Source: Silvibacterium bohemicum (GTDB taxonomy: Bacteria; Acidobacteriota; Terriglobia; Terriglobales; Acidobacteriaceae). Taken from it: a stretch of DNA of 64,000 bases. The notes beneath the pieces are model-generated. The model saw only the letters and a program-made list of their open reading frames with translations. It was not told the DNA's origin and did not search any database. Below, in pieces: positions 35,049 through 44,748 of the stretch. Location: the NCBI RefSeq assembly GCF_001006305.1, contig NZ_LBHJ01000004.1, forward strand, positions 124,001 to 188,000, given 5' to 3'. Each line of letters begins with the position of its first letter. Positions within the stretch are counted from its first letter, which is position 1. The translations under genes and the position numbers were made by a program.

Positions 35049-38000
35049 ATGACCGTACATCGGCAGCGCGTGATTCGCGCCGACGGCCGCACGCTGAACA
35101 TCCTTCAGCATCGGGGACATCTCTCCTATTGCTTCACCGGTTGCTGCTGCGGCCGCACCGATCGCGGCTACGCCGAAGTGCCGGTGGATGTCTACAAAGA
35201 GGAGTGGACCAAGCGCAAGATGCGCAATGCCGTCCATCTCACCAAAGGTGGATGCCTCGGGCCGTGCGTGTTGGCCAACGTCGCCAGTCTGGTCTTCGAT
35301 GGCCAGGCTGTCTGGTTCCACTCGGTCAACAGCCCCTGGCAAGTGAGGCAGATCTTCGACTACATCGACTCCATGCTGCAGGCGGATCGTTTCCTGAAGC
35401 CCCCGGCGGAGTTGAGCGAATACGTCTTCAACTATTACGACTGGGATGTGAGAGAGCCAGCAGCGCTGATGGATGCGACTCAGCCGCAGCAGGCGACTGG
35501 CGGCATCATGCTGCTCTCGCATGCAGACACTGATCTGCTCACACTGACGAAGGCGCGCGAGCTGCTGCCTCCGGAGTTTGAGGTGAACGGCTACTCGCTG
35601 AATTCGCTCCGCAGCGAAGACCAGATGGAGGTCTTGCTCGCAGGAGAGCTTGGCTGCGCGCGTGCAATCGTGCTGCGCGTTCATGGTCCTCTGAGCAGCA
35701 TCCCTGGCTTCGATCGGCTTCGCGCGGTGTGTGTGGAGCGCGGGCAATCGCTGGTCCTGATAAGCGGCACGGGAGAGCTGACTCCGGAATTTTCGCAGAC
35801 CGTAAATGTACCTGCCGACGTAATGGAAACTGCGGCCAGTTATCTCTCGCTTGGCGGTGTGAGCAACTTTGTCGAGATGTGCCGCTTTTTATCGGATCGG
35901 CTGCTGTTGACCGGGCATGGCTACGCATTGCCGAGCCCGATGCCCGAGCATGGCGTTTATCTGCCGGACATGGAAGCAGCGGACATCGAAGAGTGGGAGC
36001 GGCGCGCCGATCCGCTCAAGCCTACGGCTGCCGTGCTCTTCTATCGTGCCCATCGGATGAGCGGCAACCTTGCTTTCATTGATGCGCTGGCACAGGCGAT
36101 CGAGGCGCGTGGCATGAATGCGCTTTGCATCTTCACCTCCAGCCTGAAGTCGAAGGAAGCGGGCAGTCCCGCAGTCTTTCGATGGATTCGGGGCCGCGCC
36201 GATGTGTTGATCTCGACGCTTTCGTTCGCGTTGGGTGAGGTCAACACCGGCGACGTTACAGAAGCAGGCGATGCGATTACCTCACTCGAACGTCTCAATA
36301 TTCCGGTGGTTCAGGCAATTGCCAGCGGCATGGCGCGAGGCGCGTGGGAAGGATCACGGCGAGGACTCAACTCGCTGGAAACTGCGATCAACGTTGCCAT
36401 CCCCGAATTCGATGGACGCATCATTACGGTGCCCATCTCTTTCAAGGAGCGCGGGACATCGGGGTCGGACGGCTTGTATGTCGCGCATGAGGAGCGAGTC
36501 GATCGAGTTGCTGGCATCGCTGCGGGCCTGGCAAAGCTGCGCCGCACGCCGAACTCCGCGCGGCGAGTTGCCTTCGTTCTCACCAACTCCGCGGCCAAGG
36601 CCTCACAGGTTGGCGGTGCTGTCGGGCTCGATACGCCTGCCAGCCTGCTGACCACGCTGCATGCGATGAGGAGCCGCCGCTACACCATCGATGCGTTGCC
36701 CGAGACTTCCGACGCGCTCATGCAGCGGCTGCTCGAGCGCGGAAGCTACGATGACCGCCATCCGCTCGATCCTGACCATGCGGAACATTTTTCGCGGGCA
36801 GCGTATCTCAAGGAGTTTTCCGCGTTTCCCGAACGTTCTAGGCGAAGGATGGAAGACTTCTGGGGGCAGCCGCAGGAACGCGGCTTCAGCGTGCGTGCAG
36901 CGAAACCGAAGACCGACAAGAAGCTTCTTGGCTCGCTCGCCGGCAAGATCGCTTCGCTCGAGAATGAGCCGTGGGGGGATCCGCAGCACTATCACTTCGC
37001 TTCCCTCAATTTTGGGAACGCCTTGATTGCGCTGCAGCCGCCGCGCGGATACGGAATCGATCCGGACGCGATCTATCACACGCCTGATCTTCCGCCTACG
37101 CATCACTACACTGCCTTCTATCGCTGGCTCGCGACTCCGCAGTCGGATGGAGGATGGGGAGCGGACGCGATCGTCCACATGGGCAAGCACGGCACGCTGG
37201 AATGGCTTCCCGGCAAGGGCATTGGGCTCTCAGAGGAATGTTTTCCCGATCTGCTACTGGGCGATATGCCTCTTCTCTATCCCTTCATCATCAACGATCC
37301 CGGCGAGGGCAGTCAGTCGAAGCGCAGGGCGCATGCAATTATCGTCGACCATCTCACTCCGCCGATGACCACGGCCGAAACTTACGGCTTGCTTGCAGAG
37401 CTGAATCAGCTGGTCAACGAATATTATGCGGTCGAGAAGCTCGATCCTTCGAAGCTGCCCTACCTTCAGCAGCAGATATGGGACCTGGTGCAGAAGGCAA
37501 ATCTGCAGGCCGATCTCAATCTCAAAGGCATGCTGACCCGCGACCACGGCGACCACAAGCATGAGTGGGACGATGAGCTCACGCCCGAAGGCGTACCTAC
37601 AACGCTGTCGGAGATGAGCGGAAGCGACGTCGCGCATCTCATCGAGGACCTGGATGGATATCTCTGCGAGCTGGGGATGGCGCAGATTCGCGATGGGCTG
37701 CATGTTCTCGGACAGATGCCTCCGATGGCGGAGATGCTTCGCTCTCTGACTCGTCTTTCAAATGCCGGGATCGGCAGTCTACAGTCGACTCTTGCCGCCG
37801 CTTTCGGCTTCGATCTTGCCCTGCTCCTCAAGAATCCCGGCGAGCCTTTGCCACAAAGCGGCCATCTGCTTGGCCAGCCTATTCATACATACTCCGACGT
37901 TCTCGAAATTCTCGACAAAGCTGCGCTCGATCTCTATGCGATGCTTGAGAACCTCGGCTTTCGTGCGGAGGCGGTGCCCGATGTTCAGCGCGCTGTGCTT

Positions 38001-39404
38001 GGACTCGAGTCCGATGATCTCGGCAGAGTTCTTTTTTACGCATGTACTCAGCTTGTGCCCAAGCTCGAACAAGCAGGCGATGAGGTCGAGCACCTGCTCG
38101 ATGCGCTGGAAGGAAAGTATGTGCCTGCAGGACCGGCGGGCGCTCCGACGCGCGGCATGGCGCACATTCTGCCGACCGGACGGAACTTCTACGCTGTCGA
38201 TCCGCGCGCGCTTCCCTCGCAGGCTTCGTGGCGGGTCGGGCAGCAGCTGGCGCGCGAGGCTATCGAGCGCTTTCGCAAGGAAGAAGGCTCTTATCCGGAG
38301 ATGATGGGACTGAGCGTGTGGGGAACCTCTCAGATGCGCACCCACGGCGACGATATTGCCGAGGCCTTCGCTCTGCTTGGCGTTGAGCCGGTATGGAATG
38401 CGCAATCGCGGCGGTTGGAGAGTGTCGCCATTCTTCCGCTGGAGCAGTTGGGCAGGCCACGCATCGACGTCACGCTCCGCATCAGCGGCTTCTTCCGCGA
38501 TGCATTCCCTCACTTGATCGATCTTTTCGACCAGGCTGTCTCTCTGGTGATCGACCGTGATGAGCCGCTCGACCAGAATTTTCCGCGCAAGCATTACCTT
38601 GCCGATCTCGAGAAGCGCAAGGACTTGCCCGCAGATGAGGCCGAGGCGCAGGCACGCTATCGCATGTTCGGAGCAAAGCCAGGCGCATATGGTGCAGGTA
38701 TTTTGCCGCTCATTGAAACCGGCAACTGGAAGGGCGACGAAGATTTCGCACGCGCCTTTCTCGAATGGGGCGGCTATGCGTACAGCGCGAGCGCAGCGGG
38801 AGTGGATGCAAGGCCAGTCTTTGCCGAGCGGCTGCAATCGATCCAGGTCGCGCTGCACAACCAGGACAATCGCGAGCACGACATCTTCGACTCGGACGAC
38901 TACTTTCAGTTCCATGGAGGCATGGTTGCTTCCATACGTGCGCTCACCGGCGTGCAGCCGAAAGCGTATTTCGGCGACAGCTCGCGTCCCGATGCAGTTC
39001 GTGTTCGCGATCTTAGAGAAGAGGCTTTGCGCGTCTACCGCTCGCGCGTGATCAATCCGAAGTGGATTGAAAGCATCAAACGCCACGGTTACAAGGGTGG
39101 ACTCGAGCTCGCAGCGACGGTCGACTACATCTTCGGCTTCGATGCTACCGCGCAGATCGCTCCGGACTTTGTGTATGAGGGGCTTGCTGAGCACTATGCG
39201 CTGTCCCCGGAGATGCGAGAGTTTCTCGGAACCTCGAATCCATGGGCGCTGAACGCCATCGCCGAACGCCTTCTAGAGGCGGCGAATCGCGAGCTATGGG
39301 AGAACCCGAATCCAGAGACGCTGGAGGCTTTGCGCGGCATCCTACTTGAGACCGAAACGCTGCTCGAGGCTCACGGAGAGCGCAAACGGGAGGTTGTCGA
39401 ATGA
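35049..39404 (+). CDS. cobN: cobaltochelatase CobN with N-terminal [2Fe-2S] ferredoxin domain
   Basis: Large subunit of the ATP-dependent chelatase that inserts cobalt into hydrogenobyrinic acid a,c-diamide in aerobic cobalamin synthesis. The CobN/BchH region runs from about residue 153 to 1451, with typical blocks such as HMGKHGTLEWLPGKG, NDPGEGSQSKRR and SVWGTSQMRTHGDD. The first 140 residues form an extra thioredoxin-like ferredoxin domain with cysteines at 28, 32-34, 69 and 73 (CFTGCCCG and GGCLGPC). Total length 1451 exceeds the roughly 1275 of classical CobN. The N-terminal domain resembles ferredoxins encoded beside cobalamin genes. A riboswitch lies upstream and the next gene overlaps by four bases. 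Confidence 0.95.
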   Translation: MTVHRQRVIRADGRTLNILQHRGHLSYCFTGCCCGRTDRGYAEVPVDVYKEEWTKRKMRNAVHLTKGGCLGPCVLANVASLVFDGQAVWFHSVNSPWQVRQIFDYIDSMLQADRFLKPPAELSEYVFNYYDWDVREPAALMDATQPQQATGGIMLLSHADTDLLTLTKARELLPPEFEVNGYSLNSLRSEDQMEVLLAGELGCARAIVLRVHGPLSSIPGFDRLRAVCVERGQSLVLISGTGELTPEFSQTVNVPADVMETAASYLSLGGVSNFVEMCRFLSDRLLLTGHGYALPSPMPEHGVYLPDMEAADIEEWERRADPLKPTAAVLFYRAHRMSGNLAFIDALAQAIEARGMNALCIFTSSLKSKEAGSPAVFRWIRGRADVLISTLSFALGEVNTGDVTEAGDAITSLERLNIPVVQAIASGMARGAWEGSRRGLNSLETAINVAIPEFDGRIITVPISFKERGTSGSDGLYVAHEERVDRVAGIAAGLAKLRRTPNSARRVAFVLTNSAAKASQVGGAVGLDTPASLLTTLHAMRSRRYTIDALPETSDALMQRLLERGSYDDRHPLDPDHAEHFSRAAYLKEFSAFPERSRRRMEDFWGQPQERGFSVRAAKPKTDKKLLGSLAGKIASLENEPWGDPQHYHFASLNFGNALIALQPPRGYGIDPDAIYHTPDLPPTHHYTAFYRWLATPQSDGGWGADAIVHMGKHGTLEWLPGKGIGLSEECFPDLLLGDMPLLYPFIINDPGEGSQSKRRAHAIIVDHLTPPMTTAETYGLLAELNQLVNEYYAVEKLDPSKLPYLQQQIWDLVQKANLQADLNLKGMLTRDHGDHKHEWDDELTPEGVPTTLSEMSGSDVAHLIEDLDGYLCELGMAQIRDGLHVLGQMPPMAEMLRSLTRLSNAGIGSLQSTLAAAFGFDLALLLKNPGEPLPQSGHLLGQPIHTYSDVLEILDKAALDLYAMLENLGFRAEAVPDVQRAVLGLESDDLGRVLFYACTQLVPKLEQAGDEVEHLLDALEGKYVPAGPAGAPTRGMAHILPTGRNFYAVDPRALPSQASWRVGQQLAREAIERFRKEEGSYPEMMGLSVWGTSQMRTHGDDIAEAFALLGVEPVWNAQSRRLESVAILPLEQLGRPRIDVTLRISGFFRDAFPHLIDLFDQAVSLVIDRDEPLDQNFPRKHYLADLEKRKDLPADEAEAQARYRMFGAKPGAYGAGILPLIETGNWKGDEDFARAFLEWGGYAYSASAAGVDARPVFAERLQSIQVALHNQDNREHDIFDSDDYFQFHGGMVASIRALTGVQPKAYFGDSSRPDAVRVRDLREEALRVYRSRVINPKWIESIKRHGYKGGLELAATVDYIFGFDATAQIAPDFVYEGLAEHYALSPEMREFLGTSNPWALNAIAERLLEAANRELWENPNPETLEALRGILLETETLLEAHGERKREVVE

Positions 39405-41104
39405 GACCGCCCATCTATCCATTTTCAGCCATCGTCGGCCAGGATCAGATGAAGCTCGCGCTGCTGCTCGCAGCCATCGACTGGCGCCTGGGCGTGCTGC
39501 TGCGCGGCGATAAGGGAGCTGGCAAAACCACGACTGCTCGGGGTCTCGCCGCGCTTCTACCTGAACCAGCGCCGTTCATCAATCTTCCCATCGGAGCTAC
39601 GGAAGATCGCCTTCTTGGCGGATTACATCTCGAGCGAACGCTGAAAGGCGACCCGGTGTTGAAGCCCGGCCTTCTGTCCGAAGCTCATCAGGGCGTGCTG
39701 TACATCGACGAGATCAATCTACTGCCCGCGCATCTTGGCGACGCGCTGCTCGATACGGCAGCAAGCGGCGTAAACGTGATCGAGCGAGAAGGCCTCAGCG
39801 CATCGCATGCTGCGGAGTTCGTCCTTCTCGGCAGCATGAACCCCGAGGAGGGCCTGTTGCGTCCGCAGTTGCTGGACCGCTTTGCACTCTCCGTCGACAT
39901 CGCCGCGCCTATGGAAACTGGCGAGCGCCAGAGAGTCGTCGAGCGGCGAATTGCCTTTGAGCGTGACGCTGCGCAGTTCATGAACGATTGGACAGGGGAT
40001 CAGCTGACGCTGCGCGAGAAGATCAGCGCGGGAAGAGAGCGGCTGTCCACGATTGTTTGCTCCGGCGAAATCCTTGCACAGATCAGCACAGCGATCTGCG
40101 ATGCGGGAGTGCGGTCGTTGCGGGCTGACCTTGCCGCGGTACGCGCCAGCATTGCTCTCGCGGCTCTCATGGACGATGGGGAGGTGCAGCCGCAGCATGT
40201 CGAAACGGTTCTGCCGCTGGTGCTGAACCATCGCGCAAGGAGCGGCAGGAACCATGCTCCTCCTCAGCCGCCGTCTTCTTCACAACAACCGCAGACTCCA
40301 AAAGAAGACAAGGCTCAGGAAGCAATCGAGCGGGTGTTTGCGCCGCGAGAGACCGAGACTCCTGCAATCCGTGCAGCCCTCAACGAGCATTCTGCGCGCG
40401 GCAACAGCCAAACAATGCAGACCGAAAATCCTGGCCCTGTCGTGGCAACTCGCCGCACGGAAAATCCTATCGAACTGGATCTTCGCGCGACCTTGAATCA
40501 CACGTTGCTCGATACCGGGCAGCTTCATCCACGCTTGTCGAATTTGCACGAGAAGGTACGCCAGCCGAAGACCGGCATGCGCTACCTCCTGGTCATCGAT
40601 TCCAGCGGCTCCCATGCGGCGCAGGAGAAGATGCGACGCGTAAAGGGCGCGGCTGTGAGCCTGCTCAACCGTTCCTTCAGAAAAGATGACGAGGTGGCCA
40701 TCATCGTCTTTCGCGGCACCGCTGCCCAGGTGCTGCTTGAGCCTTCGCGCATCGTGCAGGATGCCGTGACCGCACTCGAGTATCTTCCCACTGGCGGAAG
40801 AACTCCGCTGGCGCAGGCTCTCGATCTGGCGAAGACCTACACGACTGAATCGACGCTACTCATCCTCATGACCGATGGGCGCGCCAATGTTGGCATGGGT
40901 GCGGAAGATCCGTGGCAGGAGGCGCTTCAAATCGCAAGCCAGCTGCACTGTTCATCGCTGGTGATCGATACGGAAGACGCCGCACAGCCGCTGGGCCGAT
41001 CCCGCGAATTAGCGGAGGCACTGCGAGCCGAGTACGTCGCGCTTGAAAACCTTCAGGACAGCGATGTCCTGCAGATCGCTCTTCCGCAATCAGCCAGAGT
41101 TTGA
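39401..41104 (+). CDS. ChlI/ChlD-type AAA-VWA chelatase subunit
   Basis: ATPase partner for CobN, 567 residues, translationally coupled through ATGA. The N-terminal AAA+ domain is ChlI/BchI-like with Walker A GDKGAGKT (36-43) and Walker B VLYIDE (99-104). A Pro/Gln-rich acidic linker (about 285-360) leads to a VWA domain with an intact metal site, DSSGS (400-404), TGGRTPL and MTDGRAN. This fused form replaces separate CobS and CobT, as in many non-proteobacterial cobaltochelatases. Assignment to cobalt rather than magnesium rests on linkage to cobN and riboswitches. Confidence 0.93.
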   Translation: MRPPIYPFSAIVGQDQMKLALLLAAIDWRLGVLLRGDKGAGKTTTARGLAALLPEPAPFINLPIGATEDRLLGGLHLERTLKGDPVLKPGLLSEAHQGVLYIDEINLLPAHLGDALLDTAASGVNVIEREGLSASHAAEFVLLGSMNPEEGLLRPQLLDRFALSVDIAAPMETGERQRVVERRIAFERDAAQFMNDWTGDQLTLREKISAGRERLSTIVCSGEILAQISTAICDAGVRSLRADLAAVRASIALAALMDDGEVQPQHVETVLPLVLNHRARSGRNHAPPQPPSSSQQPQTPKEDKAQEAIERVFAPRETETPAIRAALNEHSARGNSQTMQTENPGPVVATRRTENPIELDLRATLNHTLLDTGQLHPRLSNLHEKVRQPKTGMRYLLVIDSSGSHAAQEKMRRVKGAAVSLLNRSFRKDDEVAIIVFRGTAAQVLLEPSRIVQDAVTALEYLPTGGRTPLAQALDLAKTYTTESTLLILMTDGRANVGMGAEDPWQEALQIASQLHCSSLVIDTEDAAQPLGRSRELAEALRAEYVALENLQDSDVLQIALPQSARV

Positions 41105-41113
41105 ATCGCTCAA

Positions 41114-41151
41114 CCGCTGGATACGCGGCACATCTGCTGCGTACCCAGCGG
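41114..41151. terminator. bidirectional hairpin between convergent genes
   Basis: CCGCTGG-A-TACGC pairs with GCGTA-C-CCAGCGG: 7 bp plus 5 bp separated by one mismatch, loop of 12. It fills the 54-bp gap between the chelatase gene (plus) and the TonB receptor gene (minus). No T tract, but position between two stops supports termination. Confidence 0.6.
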
Positions 41152-41158
41152 CATATCC

Positions 41159-44100
41159 TCAAAAGTTGAATTTCACGGCACCCTGCAGGATTCTCGGCGG
41201 AGCCGCGCTGATGGCTTGGCCGAAGGTTGAGCTGCCGATATCGCCGTCTACCGAACTGGGACCGCTGAACTGCGTGTGGTTGAAGACGTTGAATGCCTCC
41301 ACGCGGAAGAGGATCGACTTCGATTCGGTGAGTGGCAGCTTTTTGGCTACAGCCATGTCGAAGTTGTTCGTTCCCGGACCGTAGAAGAAGCGCCGCTTTG
41401 CCGTGCCTGGCGTACCGATCGCGTTCGGGGTGAAGGCCGTTGTATCGAAGTAATTGTTGTTATTTTTGCGGGGATTGTGGTTCAGGTGCAGCGGGCCGCC
41501 GTTGTAATCGGGCTCGTCGATGCTGGCGTTGTTGACTCCGTTGGGATTGGTTCCGATCAATGAATTGTCTCCGTTATTCACCATGTCGATGGGAAAGCCG
41601 GTGGCAAAATGCGTGATGCCGGAGAGCGACCAGCCTTGACTGATCCGATTGGGATGAAACAGCTGATCGAAGGGAAGCTGGTACTCATAGCTGACGACGA
41701 AGTTGTGCTTCACATCGAAGGACGAAATCGCATAACTGAGCGCGGGATTGAACGGATTCACTTCCTCGCCCGGGTTCGAAGACTGATCGAGCGACTTGCC
41801 ATAGGTGTAAGACGCGGAGACTTCCAAGCGGCCGCTGGTGTGACGAGCGGTGACTTCGAGAGCGTTGTAGTTGGCGCTGCCGATGGTTGACTGGAGCGCA
41901 TTGCTGCCGAAGTTCGACCCGAGAGGACCGCGCGTCCCATTCACGACTCCGCCAGCGATTGGGAAGTAGACACCGTCTTCCCCGTTGGGGCCGCAGGTCG
42001 CCGTTCCCGGCTGAACCTCGCTCTGCTGGCTGAGGCTCAGGCATAGCGCAGGATTTCCAGGGTTGGGCTCGATGAGAACGCGCTGGTGATGGCTTGCCGT
42101 GCCGACATAGCTCGCGCTCAAGACGGTATTCGGACCGGCCTGCCGCTCGATGGAGAGCATCCACTCTTCGGTGTAAGGCGTGGTGTTGTGGATGTCATAT
42201 CCCGGGATACCCGAGATGGGCTCGTAGGTGCTCCAGTTGATATTGGGGTCGGGATTGCTGCGCGAGGAATTCAGCGGCGCAAAAGTATAAGGGAAAGGCT
42301 GGCCGTTGTTTTGTCCATCGGCAGCATTGATGAACGGCGTGGCAAAGAGTGGCGGCAGCGGACTGGTGTAGGTGGTGCCATACGGCGCATTGGCTGCCAG
42401 CACGCCGATCGAGAGCGCATCGATAGCGGTGTAGAAATTTCCAAAGCTGGCGCGGACGCTGGTTGTTCCAGGCGCACCCAGCATCTTTCCAAGCACGCTG
42501 CCCGTCTCTGCCTGCGGCGACCAGGCTACGCCGACGCGGGGCGCGAAGCTATGTTCGCTGATCGGCGCGAGCGTGTTGGGAATGCCAGGATCGCCGGGAT
42601 AGAGAATGCCCGGAGGCGCTCCCGGAAAGACCACCGACTGTGCGCCGGGAACGAAGGTCGAAATCTGATTGTATTTCTCCGACCAGGGCGCGATGCGGTC
42701 CCAGCGCAGACCGTAGTTCAACGTCAGATTGGGCAATGCGTGCCAGCTGTCCTGCGCAAAGAGCCCGACGTATTTATTGCGGGCATAGAAAGGGTTGAGC
42801 TGGCTCTGGTTGTACTCGTTGGGCGCGCCGACGAGGAAGTCGGCGAAGTCTACGCCCGTCTCCTGCCCTTGAAAGACGAAGCTGCCATTAAACTGCGCGA
42901 TGGGATGGGCGTTCACCTCATCGGCGTGAAACTCTCCGCCGACCTTCATGGTGTGATTGCCCAACACCTTGGAGAAGATATCCGAGGTCTGCCAGATATT
43001 GTTCGTCTGTATGAGCTGGTTGGCCGCTGCTCCGGTGGAGTAGCCGTTGAAGTTGAGGTTCTCGACGCCCTCGCCCTTGGGGTCCAGGGCGATGATGCTC
43101 GGCGTGCCATCGGCATTGGTAAAGCCCTGCGAAGCCAGGCTCACACCGAGACCACCGATCGGCTGGCCAAGATTGGTAACATCGCGCGCATAGCTGAAGT
43201 GCAGCTCGTTGACCGCTGTCGAACTGAAGGTCTTGGTGTCGCCGAGCGAGATGAGCTGGGCGCGCCCCGTGGTGAGCGCATCGAAGCCGGGGACGCTCGC
43301 CCCGCTTTGCGCTACGGGATAAGGATTGTCGAGATTGAAATCGTCGATGAAGTAGTACGCTGAGAGCAATCCCCACCGGCTGTTTGCATCTACGCGCGCG
43401 GCACCTTTGTCGTCACGAACCGTCTGGTTGAACGATGACGTGGCAAAACCATTCGCGGTGTTGGGGGCGGGAATGTATTGGAGCATGCGCTGCGCAGGAG
43501 TGGACCACGCACTCTGCGGGATGATGGCGTTGGGAAAGACGCACTGCGATGAAGTTACGCAGCCGGGAACATAGTAGGACTCGCCGGAGACAACGGAGTA
43601 TCCCAGCTTCTGCGTGAGCAGATTGGCAAAGTAAGGACCGCTGACAGCCTGGGTCAAATTTGCGGCCTCGTCAGAGAGATTTCCCGTGCGATCCGCATTC
43701 GAAGGGACGCTGATGTTTCCGGTATCGATGCCCTGTGTCTGCCGTGTGCCCTGATAGTCGACGAAGAAAAAGATCTTGTCGTGGCGGATCGGGCCGCCGA
43801 AGGTTCCACCGAACTGATTCTGGCGGAAAGCTCCGCGTGTGGGCGAGAAGTAGTTGCGCGCGTCGAGGTCGGTATTGCGCAGGAACTCGAATGCGTTGCC
43901 ATGGAAGGCATTGCCGCCCGACTTGGTAATCACGTTGATCTGGCCGCCGCTGAATTCTCCATACTCAGCGTCGAAGTTGCCGGTGATGATGCGAAATTCG
44001 TCGATCGAGTCGAGATTCGGAATGATGGCCGTACCCGCGTTCACGTCTTCTTCCACATCGGCGCCGTTCACGCTGAAGAAGTTGGCGAACTCACGCTGTC

Positions 44101-44704
44101 CATTGACCGAGACCGTGCCGGGATTCAGGTCGCCGGAGGGATTGAGAACGGTCGCGCCCACGTCCTGGACGGTCGTGTTGGTAATCGAAGTCTGCGGCGC
44201 CACGCCGGCCTGCAGCGAGAGCAGATCGGTAAAGGCGCGGCCATCCAGTGGAACAGCGGTGATCTGCCGTCCGCTGATCACCTGTCCCATCTGAGTGCTG
44301 GTGGTCTCGGCGTGCAAGGTGTTGTCGTTCACGCTCACCGTCTCAGCCACACTGCCAAGCTGGAGTGAAGCATCGAGGGTGAGCGCAGCGCTGGTGTCGA
44401 GCACGATATTCTTGCGCTCATATCCGCGGAAACCGGCGGTCTGAATGTCCAGGTCGTAATGGCCGACAGGCAGAACAGGCAGGATGTAATATCCCTTGCT
44501 ATCGGTGCGGGCGTGATACAAGAGGCCGGTGTTGGTCTCGCGGACCGTGACCTCCGCGCCCGGGATCACTCTTCCGGACGGATCTTTGAGCGTGCCGGAA
44601 ATGCTTCCTCCCACACTGGCCAAGGCCATAGAGGCGGACAGAAGCCCGACCACGCACAACCAGCCGCCCATCCTGCGAACGAAATCACCGACTGCCTTCA
44701 ACAT
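41159..44704 (-). CDS. Oar-like TonB-dependent receptor with carboxypeptidase-regulatory domain
   Basis: Outer-membrane receptor of 1181 residues. Order: signal peptide ending ALA, carboxypeptidase-regulatory-like domain (about 32-115; GGSISGTLKDPSGRVIPGAEV), plug with SVNGQREFANFF, GQINVITKSGGNAFHG, then a long beta barrel ending in the terminal strand QGAVKFNF. This Oar-like type is heavily expanded in Acidobacteria; substrates are usually unknown. It has a strong AGGAGAAGGAA ribosome-binding site and follows the multicopper oxidase gene by about 44 bases. Proximity to the cobalamin block makes corrinoid or metal-chelate uptake thinkable, but it is on the opposite strand and has no riboswitch. 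Confidence 0.93.
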   Translation of the reverse strand: MLKAVGDFVRRMGGWLCVVGLLSASMALASVGGSISGTLKDPSGRVIPGAEVTVRETNTGLLYHARTDSKGYYILPVLPVGHYDLDIQTAGFRGYERKNIVLDTSAALTLDASLQLGSVAETVSVNDNTLHAETTSTQMGQVISGRQITAVPLDGRAFTDLLSLQAGVAPQTSITNTTVQDVGATVLNPSGDLNPGTVSVNGQREFANFFSVNGADVEEDVNAGTAIIPNLDSIDEFRIITGNFDAEYGEFSGGQINVITKSGGNAFHGNAFEFLRNTDLDARNYFSPTRGAFRQNQFGGTFGGPIRHDKIFFFVDYQGTRQTQGIDTGNISVPSNADRTGNLSDEAANLTQAVSGPYFANLLTQKLGYSVVSGESYYVPGCVTSSQCVFPNAIIPQSAWSTPAQRMLQYIPAPNTANGFATSSFNQTVRDDKGAARVDANSRWGLLSAYYFIDDFNLDNPYPVAQSGASVPGFDALTTGRAQLISLGDTKTFSSTAVNELHFSYARDVTNLGQPIGGLGVSLASQGFTNADGTPSIIALDPKGEGVENLNFNGYSTGAAANQLIQTNNIWQTSDIFSKVLGNHTMKVGGEFHADEVNAHPIAQFNGSFVFQGQETGVDFADFLVGAPNEYNQSQLNPFYARNKYVGLFAQDSWHALPNLTLNYGLRWDRIAPWSEKYNQISTFVPGAQSVVFPGAPPGILYPGDPGIPNTLAPISEHSFAPRVGVAWSPQAETGSVLGKMLGAPGTTSVRASFGNFYTAIDALSIGVLAANAPYGTTYTSPLPPLFATPFINAADGQNNGQPFPYTFAPLNSSRSNPDPNINWSTYEPISGIPGYDIHNTTPYTEEWMLSIERQAGPNTVLSASYVGTASHHQRVLIEPNPGNPALCLSLSQQSEVQPGTATCGPNGEDGVYFPIAGGVVNGTRGPLGSNFGSNALQSTIGSANYNALEVTARHTSGRLEVSASYTYGKSLDQSSNPGEEVNPFNPALSYAISSFDVKHNFVVSYEYQLPFDQLFHPNRISQGWSLSGITHFATGFPIDMVNNGDNSLIGTNPNGVNNASIDEPDYNGGPLHLNHNPRKNNNNYFDTTAFTPNAIGTPGTAKRRFFYGPGTNNFDMAVAKKLPLTESKSILFRVEAFNVFNHTQFSGPSSVDGDIGSSTFGQAISAAPPRILQGAVKFNF

Positions 44705-44748
44705 TTCCTTCTCCTATATTTCTTTTGCCGATAACGAGCAGGCCGCGC

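Noticed and set aside
37779-39194. 471-codon minus-strand open frame inside cobN
   Set aside because: Lies wholly within conserved cobN sequence, and its translation lacks any motif.
42086-43363. 425-codon plus-strand open frame inside the TonB receptor gene
   Set aside because: Antisense to the receptor barrel; Arg/Gly/Ile-rich without domain or RBS.
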